From the NCBI RefSeq assembly GCF_000016425.1, contig NC_009380.1, forward strand, positions 558,001 to 622,000: DNA of 64,000 nt, written 5' to 3'. Each line of letters starts with the position of its first letter. Within the stretch, counting starts at the first letter, position 1. Under the pieces are notes generated by a model. It had not been told where the DNA came from. It worked only from the letters and a program-made list of their open reading frames with translations, and ran no database searches. A program made the translations under genes and the position numbers. Positions 19,346 through 27,554 of the stretch are shown in pieces. The stretch comes from Salinispora tropica CNB-440. GTDB taxonomy: Bacteria; Actinomycetota; Actinomycetes; Mycobacteriales; Micromonosporaceae.

Positions 19346-19549
19346 CAATGCGCAGCGGCCGCTCAACCGGTGGAACGATTCTGCCCTTTGTCGCCCTCGG
19401 CCTGCCTCAGACCGCTCACGTAGACCGGCTTTTGGCTGTACGCGGGCAGACGATTCGCCCGACCGCAGTAGCGGCGACTTACCTGGTTCGCCGACCCTCC
19501 GGAAGGGTCTCGGTCGCCAGTCGCGGCAGTCGCCTACTGTCGGCTGGTG

Positions 19550-19855
19550 ATGAGCGACGAGGACGTGGAGGCCATCCGCCGACGACCGGCGTATCGGGCG
19601 GCCATGTGGCTGGGTCGGTTGGTCATCATGCCGCAGGTGGTGCCATTCGTTGTTGTCGCGATTGATGATGACGTCACCGTGGCCGACGCTGTCTTCTCCT
19701 ACTCCTGGCTCTCCCTGGTCGTGCTGGCCGGCGGGTTCTTGCTTCTCTGGCGCGCTGGAGTTCCCTTCACACGACGGGGTTGGTCGGTCGAAACAGCCGC
19801 AGACTTCACGCTCAACGAGGCGATGACCTCAGACTTCTTCTTCCGGCGACGATGA
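19550..19855 (+). CDS. Small hypothetical membrane protein
   Basis: About 101 residues (GTG at 19547 or ATG at 19550). Two hydrophobic stretches are visible: AMWLGRLVIMPQVVPFVVVA and SYSWLSLVVLAGGFLLLWRA, followed by a basic C-terminus ending DFFFRRR. No family recognised. It lies just inside the left att-like relic. The 390 bases after it contain only a weak hairpin (about 20105-20122) and no recognisable gene. Confidence 0.45.
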   Translation: MSDEDVEAIRRRPAYRAAMWLGRLVIMPQVVPFVVVAIDDDVTVADAVFSYSWLSLVVLAGGFLLLWRAGVPFTRRGWSVETAADFTLNEAMTSDFFFRRR

Positions 19856-20244
19856 CACCCCGCTTTGCGGTGCTGCTTGGCATAGCTCACAGTGGATCGC
19901 GAAGCGCGGAGCCCGAGGCGAGGAACTGCAGTTCGGAAGGTCATTCCCGGTTGACCCCTATTTGTCCGGAATACCTGGTAGGCGGCGTTGCCCTGGTGTT
20001 CCCTGCCCCGATCACTACCGTTGATGACCGTCTGGAACACCGGCTACCGGCACACATCTGGCACGGTGGTGCGGATGTCCGGCGGTGTACGGCTCACCGC
20101 CCCCGGCCTTCGAGCCGGGAAGGCTTGCTGTGTCACCGGCTTTTCGTGCGCTTTGGACTCAGTGCTCGGTGGCAAGGGTGGGCCGTATGCGCAGGCACCG
20201 AATCAACCCGATATGGCCGAACTGCAAGTCCTGCCACTGCATGT

Positions 20245-21225
20245 TCACATGCGGATGGTCTGCGGCTGGTAGGGCTCTTCGAGGTATTCGATCTGATTCT
20301 CGGTTAGCGAAACGTCCACTGCGGCAACAGCATCATCAATGTGCCGCTCCTTGGTGGCCCCGACGATGGGGGCGGTCACCCCAGACTTACTCAACAGCCA
20401 GGCGAGGCCAATCTGTGCTGGTGGGAGAACGCACTCATTGGCGACGTGGGCCACCCGTCGGAGGATCCGCTCGTCGCCGCGCCCGTACAACGCCTCCCTG
20501 CGGTCGGCGTCGCCGCTGGACACGCGGGCGGTGGCCGCTGCCTCGGTCGCTCCGGCGCGGGCGACCAGTCCACGGGCCAGCGGGCTCCACGGGATGACGC
20601 CGACTCCCTGGTCACGGCAGAGCGGAATCATCTCCCGTTCTTCTTCTCGGTAGAGCAAGTTGTAGTGATTCTGCATGGAAACGAACCGGGTCCACCCGGA
20701 CACGTCGGCAGTGTGTTGCGCCTTGGCGAACTGCCAGGCGGCCATACTGGAGGCACCGATGTATCGGGCCTTTCCGGCACGCACCACCTCGTGTAAGGCC
20801 TCCATCGTTTCCTCGATCGGTGTCTGGTCGTCCCAGCGGTGGATCTGGTATAGGTCCACATGGTCGGTGCCGAGCCGGCGCAGCGACTCGTCAATGGCAG
20901 CGTGAATGTGCTTGCGAGATAGCCCACCGTCGTTGGGCCCGCTGCCCATGGGAAAGAAGACCTTGGTGGCAAGTACGTAGTCGTCCCGCCGCGAGAAGAT
21001 CTTACCTAGCAGACGGCCGGTGACCTCCTCACTCGTTCCTAACGAGTACATATCGGCGGTGTCGAAGAAGGTGACTCCGGCATCCACCGCCCGCCGGACG
21101 AGAGGTTCGGCAGCGTCCTCGGTGAGCACCCACCCAGCACTCTTGCCGCGATCGCCGTAGCTCATCATTCCCAGGCAGATCCGCGAGACCTTCAGCCCTG
21201 TCCTGCCCAAACGTACATACTGCAC
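20245..21225 (-). CDS. Aldo/keto reductase
   Basis: About 326 residues from GTG 21225 (VQYVRLGRTGLKVSRICLGM), chosen because a G-rich ribosome-like site precedes it and family members start MQYVRLG; an ATG at 21243 adds six residues. It has a TIM-barrel AKR fold with the catalytic Asp and Tyr in FFDTADMYSLGTSEEVTGRL, Lys in VLATKVFF, and His in YQIHRWD. The NADPH-binding C-terminus is IVGATKERHIDDAV. It reduces aldehydes or ketones with NADPH; the substrate cannot be told. It sits inside the presumed island with no operon partner. Confidence 0.88.
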   Translation of the reverse strand: MQYVRLGRTGLKVSRICLGMMSYGDRGKSAGWVLTEDAAEPLVRRAVDAGVTFFDTADMYSLGTSEEVTGRLLGKIFSRRDDYVLATKVFFPMGSGPNDGGLSRKHIHAAIDESLRRLGTDHVDLYQIHRWDDQTPIEETMEALHEVVRAGKARYIGASSMAAWQFAKAQHTADVSGWTRFVSMQNHYNLLYREEEREMIPLCRDQGVGVIPWSPLARGLVARAGATEAAATARVSSGDADRREALYGRGDERILRRVAHVANECVLPPAQIGLAWLLSKSGVTAPIVGATKERHIDDAVAAVDVSLTENQIEYLEEPYQPQTIRM

Positions 21226-21359
21226 TCGGTTCGCCCCCCCCATGCGACAACCAGATCACCGTGATCCTACGAGCAGGTGTGTGGTAGCACGCAATACCTG
21301 AGGCCTCCGTCACCTGAGGCTCTCGGTTCGGTGCCGACCTGGCGTGCGGTCGGCGCGTT

Positions 21360-21735
21360 TGCCTCAGCGTTACCGGCTCCGGCGGAGCCTACTGGCGATT
21401 GCGGTCGCCCCCGGTGGGTCGCCCAGGCGCGGGCGGCTTCAGCTAGTGGCCCACGATGAGGGGCTGGGTTCTCGCGTAGCCGATGCTCCCAAAGGGCAGC
21501 GAGAGCGGCAGCGAAGGCGTCATCGGCGGCCCGAGTCGAGCGACAGGTCCGGGTGCCGGCCCTCCACATGATCGAATCCGTGGGCTAACCAGCCCGACCT
21601 TTCGACGACCCACCGTAGTCGCGGTGTGGTGTCGGGTAGCCACGGGTTGACACCTGCTTCCGTGCGATGCATCCGGGACATGGGGTGAGTGGTTCGGATG
21701 GCCTTGCACTCGGCACCGGTTCACCTCACGGACCC
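21360..21735 (-). pseudogene. Decayed phosphotransferase (APH-like) gene fragment
   Basis: The minus strand carries pieces of the intact gene at 27555-28382. A C-terminal part (AALAALWEHRLRENPAPH versus SSLADLWEQRRRENPVPH) is joined directly, near 21540, to an internal part. The nucleotide block 21541-21720 (GGTCCGGGTGCCGGCCCTCC... to GGGACATGGGGTGAGTGG) is nearly the same as 28068-28230. About 340 bases present in the intact gene are missing between them, and the N-terminal region is lost. So this is a deleted paralogue, not a functional gene. Confidence 0.7.
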
Positions 21736-21784
21736 AAGGGTGACGCGCGGGGCGGGGCGTGGGCTCGGGCCGGTTGACTTTCCG

Positions 21785-21805
21785 CCCCGCCGTAGACGGG
21801 CGGGG
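21785..21805. terminator. Short GC hairpin in intergenic DNA
   Basis: CCCCGCC and GGCGGGG arms around a seven-base loop, in the gap between the phosphotransferase relic and the next leftward gene. Possibly a terminator for the gene ending at 21983. Two copies of TGATCTGCGACA lie 28 bases apart further right (about 21915-21952) and are unexplained. Confidence 0.35.
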
Positions 21806-21982
21806 TGGCGGCTCCGTCAGGAGCCGGTTACCGCGCCCGGTCCGCACCGCCCGGCGCGCTTGATTCTAATGAGAACGATTCGGCAGCAGCAGCCGATCGT
21901 GTCCTCCATCGGCTGATCTGCGACACGCGTCCGCCAGGTGATCTGCGACAGTCGGGGGTGTGGATCTGGGTATACGTGAGTG

Positions 21983-22789
21983 TCAGCGGACACCTTCGGT
22001 CCGCCGCCAGCGGTGCCGCTCAGGGATCCAGGCTAGGGAGTCGGCAGTGGTTGGCTCCGTCAGAGCGACTACGGATTCGTCGAACAGGTGCCACTCGTGC
22101 CGGGAATACGCTTCGGCGGCGATGAGCAACGTCGACGCGTGGTCGCCGTGTAGCAAGACCTCGCTCACGAGCCCAGCACAGCGACCGCCCTCGACAATGG
22201 TGTCGTAGACGACGTCCACCTGGTTGATTGGGCCGCGTACGAGTGGAATCCCTTGACGGGACCGCAGTGAGCCTAAGTCGAACTCCGGCAGCCGGAGTTC
22301 CGTGGTCGGAATGAAGCAGAGACCAAAGAGCATGTCATTCTGGTAGATACTGATCTCTGCTGATGTGTTGGTGCCGATGGCGCGTAGCCAGGCGTAGGGC
22401 GTTAGAGCAGCGTCGGGTTCAGCCCACGCAGTCGCGACATCGTGAGGACCAGATTCAAGGGCCCATTCCTCTCCCTCCCACGACTCGACGCTCATGGAGG
22501 CCAGCAGAAGTGCGGCCGAGATGTTCTCAGTGATCCAGCCGTGTTGGTCAGCCAGTCCAGCGGCAGCCAAGAGGTCCGCCACAGCCTCGTGCGTCATGGC
22601 GGCTAGGTCGTCCGCCGAAGGCATGACTTGCCCGCGCGCTGCGGAGAAGACGGGGAACGGGCCATCGTCCCCGCGGAAGACTGCCCAGGCCGGTTCACCG
22701 GTCCGGCTGGTGAACTCCCATCCAAGTCCGTCTCGGGCGCCTACATCGCTGGCGACAACCGCATCCCACAGAGAGCGCCAGTCCGTCAT
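21983..22789 (-). CDS. Hypothetical protein, 268 residues
   Basis: Starts MTDWRSLWDAVVASDVGARD and has normal globular composition with no signal peptide or membrane segment. Visible blocks include ITENISAALLLASMSVESWEGEEW and VLLHGDHASTLLIAAEAYSRHEWHLFDESV. I do not recognise a family. It lies alone in the presumed island, with about 530 bases of degraded-looking DNA upstream. A role in defence or nucleotide metabolism cannot be supported from sequence. Confidence 0.6.
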   Translation of the reverse strand: MTDWRSLWDAVVASDVGARDGLGWEFTSRTGEPAWAVFRGDDGPFPVFSAARGQVMPSADDLAAMTHEAVADLLAAAGLADQHGWITENISAALLLASMSVESWEGEEWALESGPHDVATAWAEPDAALTPYAWLRAIGTNTSAEISIYQNDMLFGLCFIPTTELRLPEFDLGSLRSRQGIPLVRGPINQVDVVYDTIVEGGRCAGLVSEVLLHGDHASTLLIAAEAYSRHEWHLFDESVVALTEPTTADSLAWIPERHRWRRTEGVR

Positions 22790-23084
22790 CGGTCAGTTCC
22801 GTTCGCGTGTGCGACACAGGCGTTCGTCGAGTGCTCCGCGACATCTAATTGGTTTGATCGTGACATGACAGGGCTTTCGTCGGCGGCTAAGCTGCCGCTT
22901 CTAGTGTCTCGTGATTCTGTTGTGTTTACGTGATGGTTGTGGTCTGCGGCGTCGATGTCGTATGGCAGTTGTCGGATCACGTGGGCTTGTGTCGTGTCCG
23001 TCGTGTATTTATTCGACATGGCCTCCACAGCCGTATGTCGCTGTCATAGCCTGTCGTCGTCCACACTGGAACGCCGCCGGGTGA

Positions 23085-23262
23085 AGGAAGGCGTCCACCC
23101 TGATCCGCGAGTGGATCGAGCTGAGGTTGACCGAGCTGGAGAACGACCGGCCGGTGTCGCTGTCGGCGCTGCGCCGCGCGATCGCCTACGCCACCCAGGC
23201 CGGCCGCGCCGCCTGGACGGACCCGCGCTTGGGTGGCTGTCCCATAACCGCAGATACGTGAT
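23085..23262 (+). pseudogene. Possible antitoxin-like gene relic
   Basis: A 57-codon open stretch without a clear start reads RKASTLIREWIELRLTELEN, then DRPVSLSALRRAIAYATQAG. This helical, charged pattern resembles ribbon-helix-helix antitoxin tails. It is bounded by an in-frame stop upstream and lies in a region (22790-23318) with no intact gene. Most likely a fragment. Confidence 0.3.
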
Positions 23263-23318
23263 CTTGGAATGGTTTTGTTGGGCGCTTGGATAATCGGCGT
23301 TGCCACCGGTCGAGGTAG

Positions 23319-24395
23319 TTACGGCAGGAGCAGGTCGTGGATGTTCCAGGCGAGCTTCCCGGCGGACCAGGAGGTGTTCGCGCAGATGGCGACGTCGATG
23401 TTGAGGCTCGGGTAGTGGTATAGGCGGGTGCTGACGCCGTCTTCCTCGCCGGTGTGGCCCCACCGGATGACGGTGCCGTCGTCGTCGAGGATCGACATGA
23501 CGCCGTAGCCGTAGCGCCAGAGGTAGCCGCGGACCTTCTCCTCGCGCTCGGCGACTCGGGGGGCGAGCATCTCGGCCACGGCCTGATCCGGTAGCAGGGC
23601 GCCGGCGCGTAGGGCCTGGGTGAAGGCGATCAGGTCGGCGGCGGTGGCGGTGGCGCCGCCGTCGGCGGCCGGCTCTGGGGTGGTGGCGTAGATGTTGCGG
23701 GTCCAGCCGGTGATCGCGCCGGTGCCGTCGCGGGCGGGGACATAGCCGTCGGCGACCCGCGGTGCGTCGGCTTCCAGAGGCAGGAGGTCGGTGTCGGTCA
23801 TGGCGGCGGGGCCGAAGACGTGCTCGCGCAGGTGCTCGGCGAACGGCGCCATGGTGAGCTGCTCGATGAGCATGCCGAGCAGGATGTAGCTGGCGCCGTT
23901 GTACTCGTGCCGCTCACCTGGAGGGAAGCGGGCCGGTTTGTCGGCGAACAGCGGCAGGTAATCGGCGTTACGACGCAGCAGATACACCGGGTGCGTGCGG
24001 AGCAGTTCGGCCCAGGTGGCCTCCCAGTCGCCGGTCTCGTCGAACCAGTCGGCGATACCTCCGGTCATGGTCAACAGCTGCCGCACCGTCACCTGCGCCG
24101 AGATCGTGGTTTCGGCCAGGTCGAGCAGCTCGACGATGGGTGCGTCGAGGTCGAGCAGGCCCCGCTCGACGAGTTGCAGGACCCCGACCGCGGTGAACAT
24201 CTTCGACACCGACGCCACCCGGAAACGGGTATCGAGGGTGTGGGGCACCTGCCAGGCCCGCTGCGCCAACCCGGTCACGCAGGAGTGCAGGGTGTCCTCG
24301 CCGCGGCGGATCAGGACCACGCCGGAGAAGCCGTCCGTCTCGGCGGCGCGTGCGACAGCGGCCGGAATGTCGGCCAGTACGGAACTTTCGGGCAT
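23319..24395 (-). CDS. Serine hydrolase of the beta-lactamase / class C family
   Basis: 358 residues with AGGAGAAG upstream of the ATG. The catalytic SxxK is in RVASVSKMFTAVGVLQLVE (about residue 64), the YxN-type motif is in HEYNGASYILLGML (about 163), and a late HTG triad is in VIRWGHTGEEDG. This is the D-alanyl-D-alanine carboxypeptidase/esterase (PF00144) group. No signal peptide is seen, so it is probably cytoplasmic, acting as an esterase or peptidase. The upstream side (24400-24500) is a junction with a truncated ABC transporter gene. Confidence 0.85.
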   Translation of the reverse strand: MPESSVLADIPAAVARAAETDGFSGVVLIRRGEDTLHSCVTGLAQRAWQVPHTLDTRFRVASVSKMFTAVGVLQLVERGLLDLDAPIVELLDLAETTISAQVTVRQLLTMTGGIADWFDETGDWEATWAELLRTHPVYLLRRNADYLPLFADKPARFPPGERHEYNGASYILLGMLIEQLTMAPFAEHLREHVFGPAAMTDTDLLPLEADAPRVADGYVPARDGTGAITGWTRNIYATTPEPAADGGATATAADLIAFTQALRAGALLPDQAVAEMLAPRVAEREEKVRGYLWRYGYGVMSILDDDGTVIRWGHTGEEDGVSTRLYHYPSLNIDVAICANTSWSAGKLAWNIHDLLLP

Positions 24396-24482
24396 CGTGG
24401 CTTCTCCTGGGGTCGCGAGGTCGGGCGGGAGGACCCGGCGGGATCGTAACGACTGATCATTATCGCGACCACCGATTTAGTA

Positions 24483-25398
24483 CTCCAGCTTCCCGCGCGG
24501 CAGCATCGTGGCGGTTCTCGGCCCGAACGGGGCCGGCAAGACGACGTTGGTCCGCATCCTGTCGACGTTGCAGCCACCGGACGCCGGAAGCGCCCGGATC
24601 TGCGGCGTCGACGTGGTGGCCGCGCCCGCCCAGGTCCGGCGCCGGATCGGCCTCTCCGGTCAGTTCGCCGCAGTCGACGAGTACCTCACCGGTCTGGAGA
24701 ACCTGACCATGGTGGGCCGTCTCTACCAGCTCGACTGCCGCACCACGCGCAGCCGAGCCGAATCGTTGATCCGGCGGCTGGGGCTCGACAGCGCCGCGGA
24801 CCACCCGGCCCGAGGTTATTCCGGCGGGATGAGTCGACGCCTCGACCTGGCCTGTGCGCTGATCGGGCGTCCCGACGTGCTGATCCTGGACGAGCCGACG
24901 ACGGGAGTGGACCCGGCCGGCCGCCGGGCCCTGTGGGACATCGTCAGAGGGCTCGCCGAGGACGGTGTGACCGCGCTGCTCACCACGCAGTACCTGGATG
25001 AAGCGGACCGGCTCGCCGATCGCATCGCGATCCTCGCCGGCGGCCGCCTGGTGACCGAGGGTACGCCCGAGGATCTCAAGAAACGCCTCGGCGGCGACCG
25101 GTTGGCGGTGACAGTGGACCGGCGGGACGCTGACCGCGCGGCGCGTCTGCTGGCGGCACACGGCCTGCGGGAGCCGGACCGGAGCCCGGACGGGTGCCGG
25201 CTCTCCGTGCCGGTGGCCGACGCCACCGTTGCGATGATCGGGCTGGCGGGTGACCTCCGTGCGCACGGTGTGGAGCCGCTGGAACTGGGCACGGAGCGGC
25301 CCAGCCTCGACGACGTCTTCCTGGCCCTGACCGCGGCGGAGGAAGGCGGACACCGATGCCGACCCTGCGCGGGGCGCTCACCGACAGCGCGATCCTGA
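24483..25398 (+). pseudogene. 5'-truncated ABC transporter ATPase (DrrA type)
   Basis: The ATP-binding domain is well preserved: Walker A VLGPNGAGKTTLVRIL, signature GYSGGMSRRLDLA, Walker B VLILDEPTTGVDP and the switch His (replaced by Gln in LTTQYLDEADRLADRI, as usual in DrrA). However, the first 25-35 residues normal for the family (the beta strands and A-loop aromatic before the Walker A) are absent. An in-frame TAG stands at about 24479 and no start with a ribosome site precedes the P-loop; GTG 24508 is only a nominal start. DrrA-type ATPases power drug export with a DrrB permease, which follows with overlap. Probably inactive. Confidence 0.7.
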
Positions 25399-25824
25399 CC
25401 TGGCGCGACGCCATCCGCATCCGCCGGGTGCCTGACCTGTTGGTCTTCACCACGATCCAGCCGGTGCTGTTCGTCGTGCTCTTCGCGTACGTCTTTGCGG
25501 ATGCCATCACGGTGCCCGGGTCGGACTACCGCGCGTACCTGATGCCGGGCGTCATCGTGCAGAGCGCGGTGTGGGTCTCCGCGATCACCGCCATCGGCCT
25601 CGCGGACGACGTGCGGCGCGGCATCGTGGATCGCTTCCGGTCGCTGCCGATGGCGGGTGCCGCGGTCCTGGTCGGGCGCACGGCCGGGGATCTGCTCAGC
25701 ATGGTGCTCGTGGTCCTGGTCTGCGCAGGCGCGGGACTCGCAAGGGGATGGCGGCCGGCCGGCGACGCGGCCGGACTGCTCACCGGTGGCGCGCTGGTTC
25801 TGGGCTTCGGGTACGCGCTGACTG
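25356..25824 (+). pseudogene. 3'-truncated ABC transporter permease (DrrB type)
   Basis: Starts MPTLRGALTDSAILTWRDAI and continues with the ABC-2 permease pattern: LLVFTTIQPVLFVVLFAYVF, then YRAYLMPGVIVQSAVW and the conserved ADDVRRGIVDRFRSLPM. Family members are about 250 residues with six helices. Here similarity stops after about 156 residues (GGALVLGFGYALTG) and an integrase fragment follows directly. It overlaps the truncated ATPase gene by about 43 bases. The transporter is therefore damaged at both ends. Confidence 0.75.
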
Positions 25825-26169
25825 GTGACGATTCTGCGAGCGCACATCGACCGCTTCGGGGTGGGTGCCGACGGGCGGCTGTTCCGCAGCGGGCGGGGCA
25901 ACGTGGTGGCGTCCTCGACGTACTCCCGGGTGTGGGCGGAGGCGCGGCGGTTCAGCCTGCCACCGGAGCGGGTGGCCTCTCCCCTGGCCGGTCGTCCGTA
26001 CGACCTGCGGCACGCCGGGGTGTCGCTGTGGCTCAACGCGGGCTTACCGGCTCCAGAAGTCGCGGAGCGGGCCGGCCACTTGGTCGACGTGCTCCTCAAG
26101 GTCTACGCCAAATGCCTCGACGGGGACCGCAGCCGGATGAACGAACGCATCGAAGCGGCGCTCAACTGA
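25825..26169 (+). pseudogene. C-terminal fragment of a tyrosine recombinase (phage/ICE integrase)
   Basis: The frame reads TILRAHIDRFGVGADGRLFR, then the catalytic core RPYDLRHAGVSLWLNAGLPA and ERAGHLVDVLLKVYAKCLDG. The second catalytic Arg (LRHAG), the His of AGH and the nucleophile Tyr (VYAKC) are visible, the layout of actinomycete element integrases. The N-terminal arm-binding and core domains are missing; the fragment is joined to the truncated permease. It lies about 490 bases from the tRNA-Arg end at 26.66 kb, where an integrase of an element inserted there would be expected. Confidence 0.8.
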
Positions 26170-26443
26170 TGGCACGGCACCGTTCCCGGAACTCTGTGAG
26201 CCAGCCGAGCACCTGCTCGTCGTCATGCAGGTACGGTTCGTCCGGCCCGTCGCGCAGATCGATGCCGGAAAGCATCCCGAGTGCCCACCAGATCGTCTCA
26301 TCGACCTCGGCGTACTCCAGGGTTTGCATAGCCCGGGTTGCCCAACGGTCGACCTCGTCGCGCGACTGGCCGCCGTTGAGGATGGCCGTGAACCGGACCT
26401 CCACGTCGGCGCGGCTGGGCGGTGTTGGCTGGCCAATAGTCAC
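26162..26443 (-). CDS. Small conserved hypothetical protein, 93 residues
   Basis: Starts MTIGQPTPPSRADVEVRFTA and ends TEFRERCRAIS. The pattern LNGGQSRDEVDRWATRAMQT followed by WWALGMLSGIDLRDGPDEPY is familiar from many actinomycete genomes, where small proteins of this type often stand alone. Function unknown. It converges on the integrase fragment with an eight-base overlap. The 210 bases to the tRNA relic contain no gene. Confidence 0.6.
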   Translation of the reverse strand: MTIGQPTPPSRADVEVRFTAILNGGQSRDEVDRWATRAMQTLEYAEVDETIWWALGMLSGIDLRDGPDEPYLHDDEQVLGWLTEFRERCRAIS

Positions 26444-26655
26444 GACTACGATCCTGCCAAGCGGGGCGCGTTTCTGTCGACCACGAACGGTCCTGAGCTG
26501 GTCAAACGCCCTTGCTCATACACCCAAGATCATTGCACATATTTTGTACGGACGGCGACAAGTAGCGGCTTTCAGTGACCTACACCTGCGCATGTGTGCT
26601 AATAGAGGGGCGTATGTATTGTCAGCTCAGATCGTGTTTTCGCTGATCTTCGAGG

Positions 26656-26700
26656 TGCCCCCGGCAGGAATCGAACCTGCGACACACGGTTTAGGAAACG
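26656..26700 (-). other. tRNA-Arg(CCU) 3' half: prophage left attachment site
   Basis: The minus strand reads GTTTCCTAAACC (anticodon arm, anticodon CCT), then GTGTGTC, the T arm GCAGGTTCGATTCCTGC and the acceptor strand CGGGGGCACC. The 5' half (acceptor, D arm) is absent; the sequence diverges right after the anticodon stem. This is the duplicated 3' end left when an element integrates into a tRNA gene. The orientation means the intact tRNA should lie at the far right end of the element, beyond base 64000. Confidence 0.82.
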
Positions 26701-27054
26701 AGTAAAGAAGGGCTCGCCACAGGGCTTCTGACCTGCACGGGTAGGTCGATCTCGACCCCTCCTGCTCATGATCAATCCACGTATAGTCCCTGGCGTCGCC
26801 AGTGTGCCGTGTTGATTGCGGCCAGCGGGGTGGCCGCCAGCCTGGACGCTGCTGCTCCGGCGAGCGCTTGCTGTCGCGGCCCCCACCCGTCCTGGAGGGT
26901 GGGTAATGACGGCGCCATCCACGAGCCCGCCGAGACGGTTGTAGAGGTTGAGCCGCGCCGAGCGGACTTCTCGTATACGTACTTCTCCGGCTTGCGTTTT
27001 CGGATGAAGCCTAGCCAGCACTGGATTGCGGGCGCTGCCATTGGCCTGACGGCC

Positions 27055-27082
27055 TTGCCTCCCCGCGCACGAGGGGTACTAT
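27055..27082 (+). promoter_or_regulatory. Promoter of the HTH/zinc protein gene (leaderless)
   Basis: TTGCCT (27055-27060), a 16-base spacer and TACTAT (27077-27082), with only seven bases before the ATG at 27090. Transcription would start at or next to the start codon, so no ribosome site is needed. The preceding gap (26701-27054) holds only att-flanking sequence shared with the 19.3 kb relic. Confidence 0.45.
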
Positions 27083-27089
27083 CCCGGGC

Positions 27090-27476
27090 ATGCCAAGACC
27101 TCTCGCCCCCCATGGGACCGCGAACAGGTGGCGCACCGGGTGCGGGTGCGACGAGTGCTATGGAGCGCACCTGGATGACCTGTTTTTGTGGAGGCGGAAG
27201 AAGGCGGATCTGCGTTTCCCTGCCCCAATCCGAAATGAGGTTTTGCGTCTCATCCGGCAGGGCTACAGGCCGGTTGAGGCTGCACGGCGGGTCGGAATCC
27301 ACGTACAAACTGTTTACGCCCGTAGCAGGATTGATCCCGCCTGGCAGGGCCGCCTTGATGGCGCTCTGATGGCGGGCCGGCGGCCAGATGTGCCGCACGG
27401 CACGCCCACGGGCTATAGGCATTTCTGGTGCGTCTGCCCGGAGTGCCGGGCCGCCCATCACAAACCGAAGGAATAA
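27090..27476 (+). CDS. HTH protein flanked by two HGT-Cys zinc modules
   Basis: 128 residues. A central helix-turn-helix (IRNEVLRLIRQGYRPVEAAR, RVGIHVQTVYARSRID) lies between two copies of a short Cys motif: HGTANRWRTGCGCDECYGAH (residues 8-27) and HGTPTGYRHFWCVCPECRAA (about 103-122). Each supplies CxCxxC plus His, likely zinc ligands. HGTxxxYxxGCxCxxCRxA modules recur in small actinophage proteins. It is probably a DNA-binding regulator at the prophage left end, possibly for excision or cargo genes, though that is inference. It is convergent with the phosphotransferase gene, with a strong hairpin between. Confidence 0.65.
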   Translation: MPRPLAPHGTANRWRTGCGCDECYGAHLDDLFLWRRKKADLRFPAPIRNEVLRLIRQGYRPVEAARRVGIHVQTVYARSRIDPAWQGRLDGALMAGRRPDVPHGTPTGYRHFWCVCPECRAAHHKPKE

Positions 27477-27503
27477 AGAACCAAAACCTTGACACTGCCG
27501 TTG

Positions 27504-27552
27504 GCTCGCCCCGGCCGCCTCCCACGGGGGATGGAGACGCGCCGGGGCGAGC
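27504..27552. terminator. Bidirectional terminator hairpin
   Basis: Perfect 12-base arms GCTCGCCCCGGC / GCCGGGGCGAGC around a 25-base loop, placed exactly between the convergent genes ending at 27476 and 27555. Confidence 0.65.
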
Positions 27553-27554
27553 GG

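Noticed and set aside
26656..26700. A functional tRNA-Arg gene at this site
   Set aside because: Only the 3' half is present; the acceptor 5' strand and D arm are missing.
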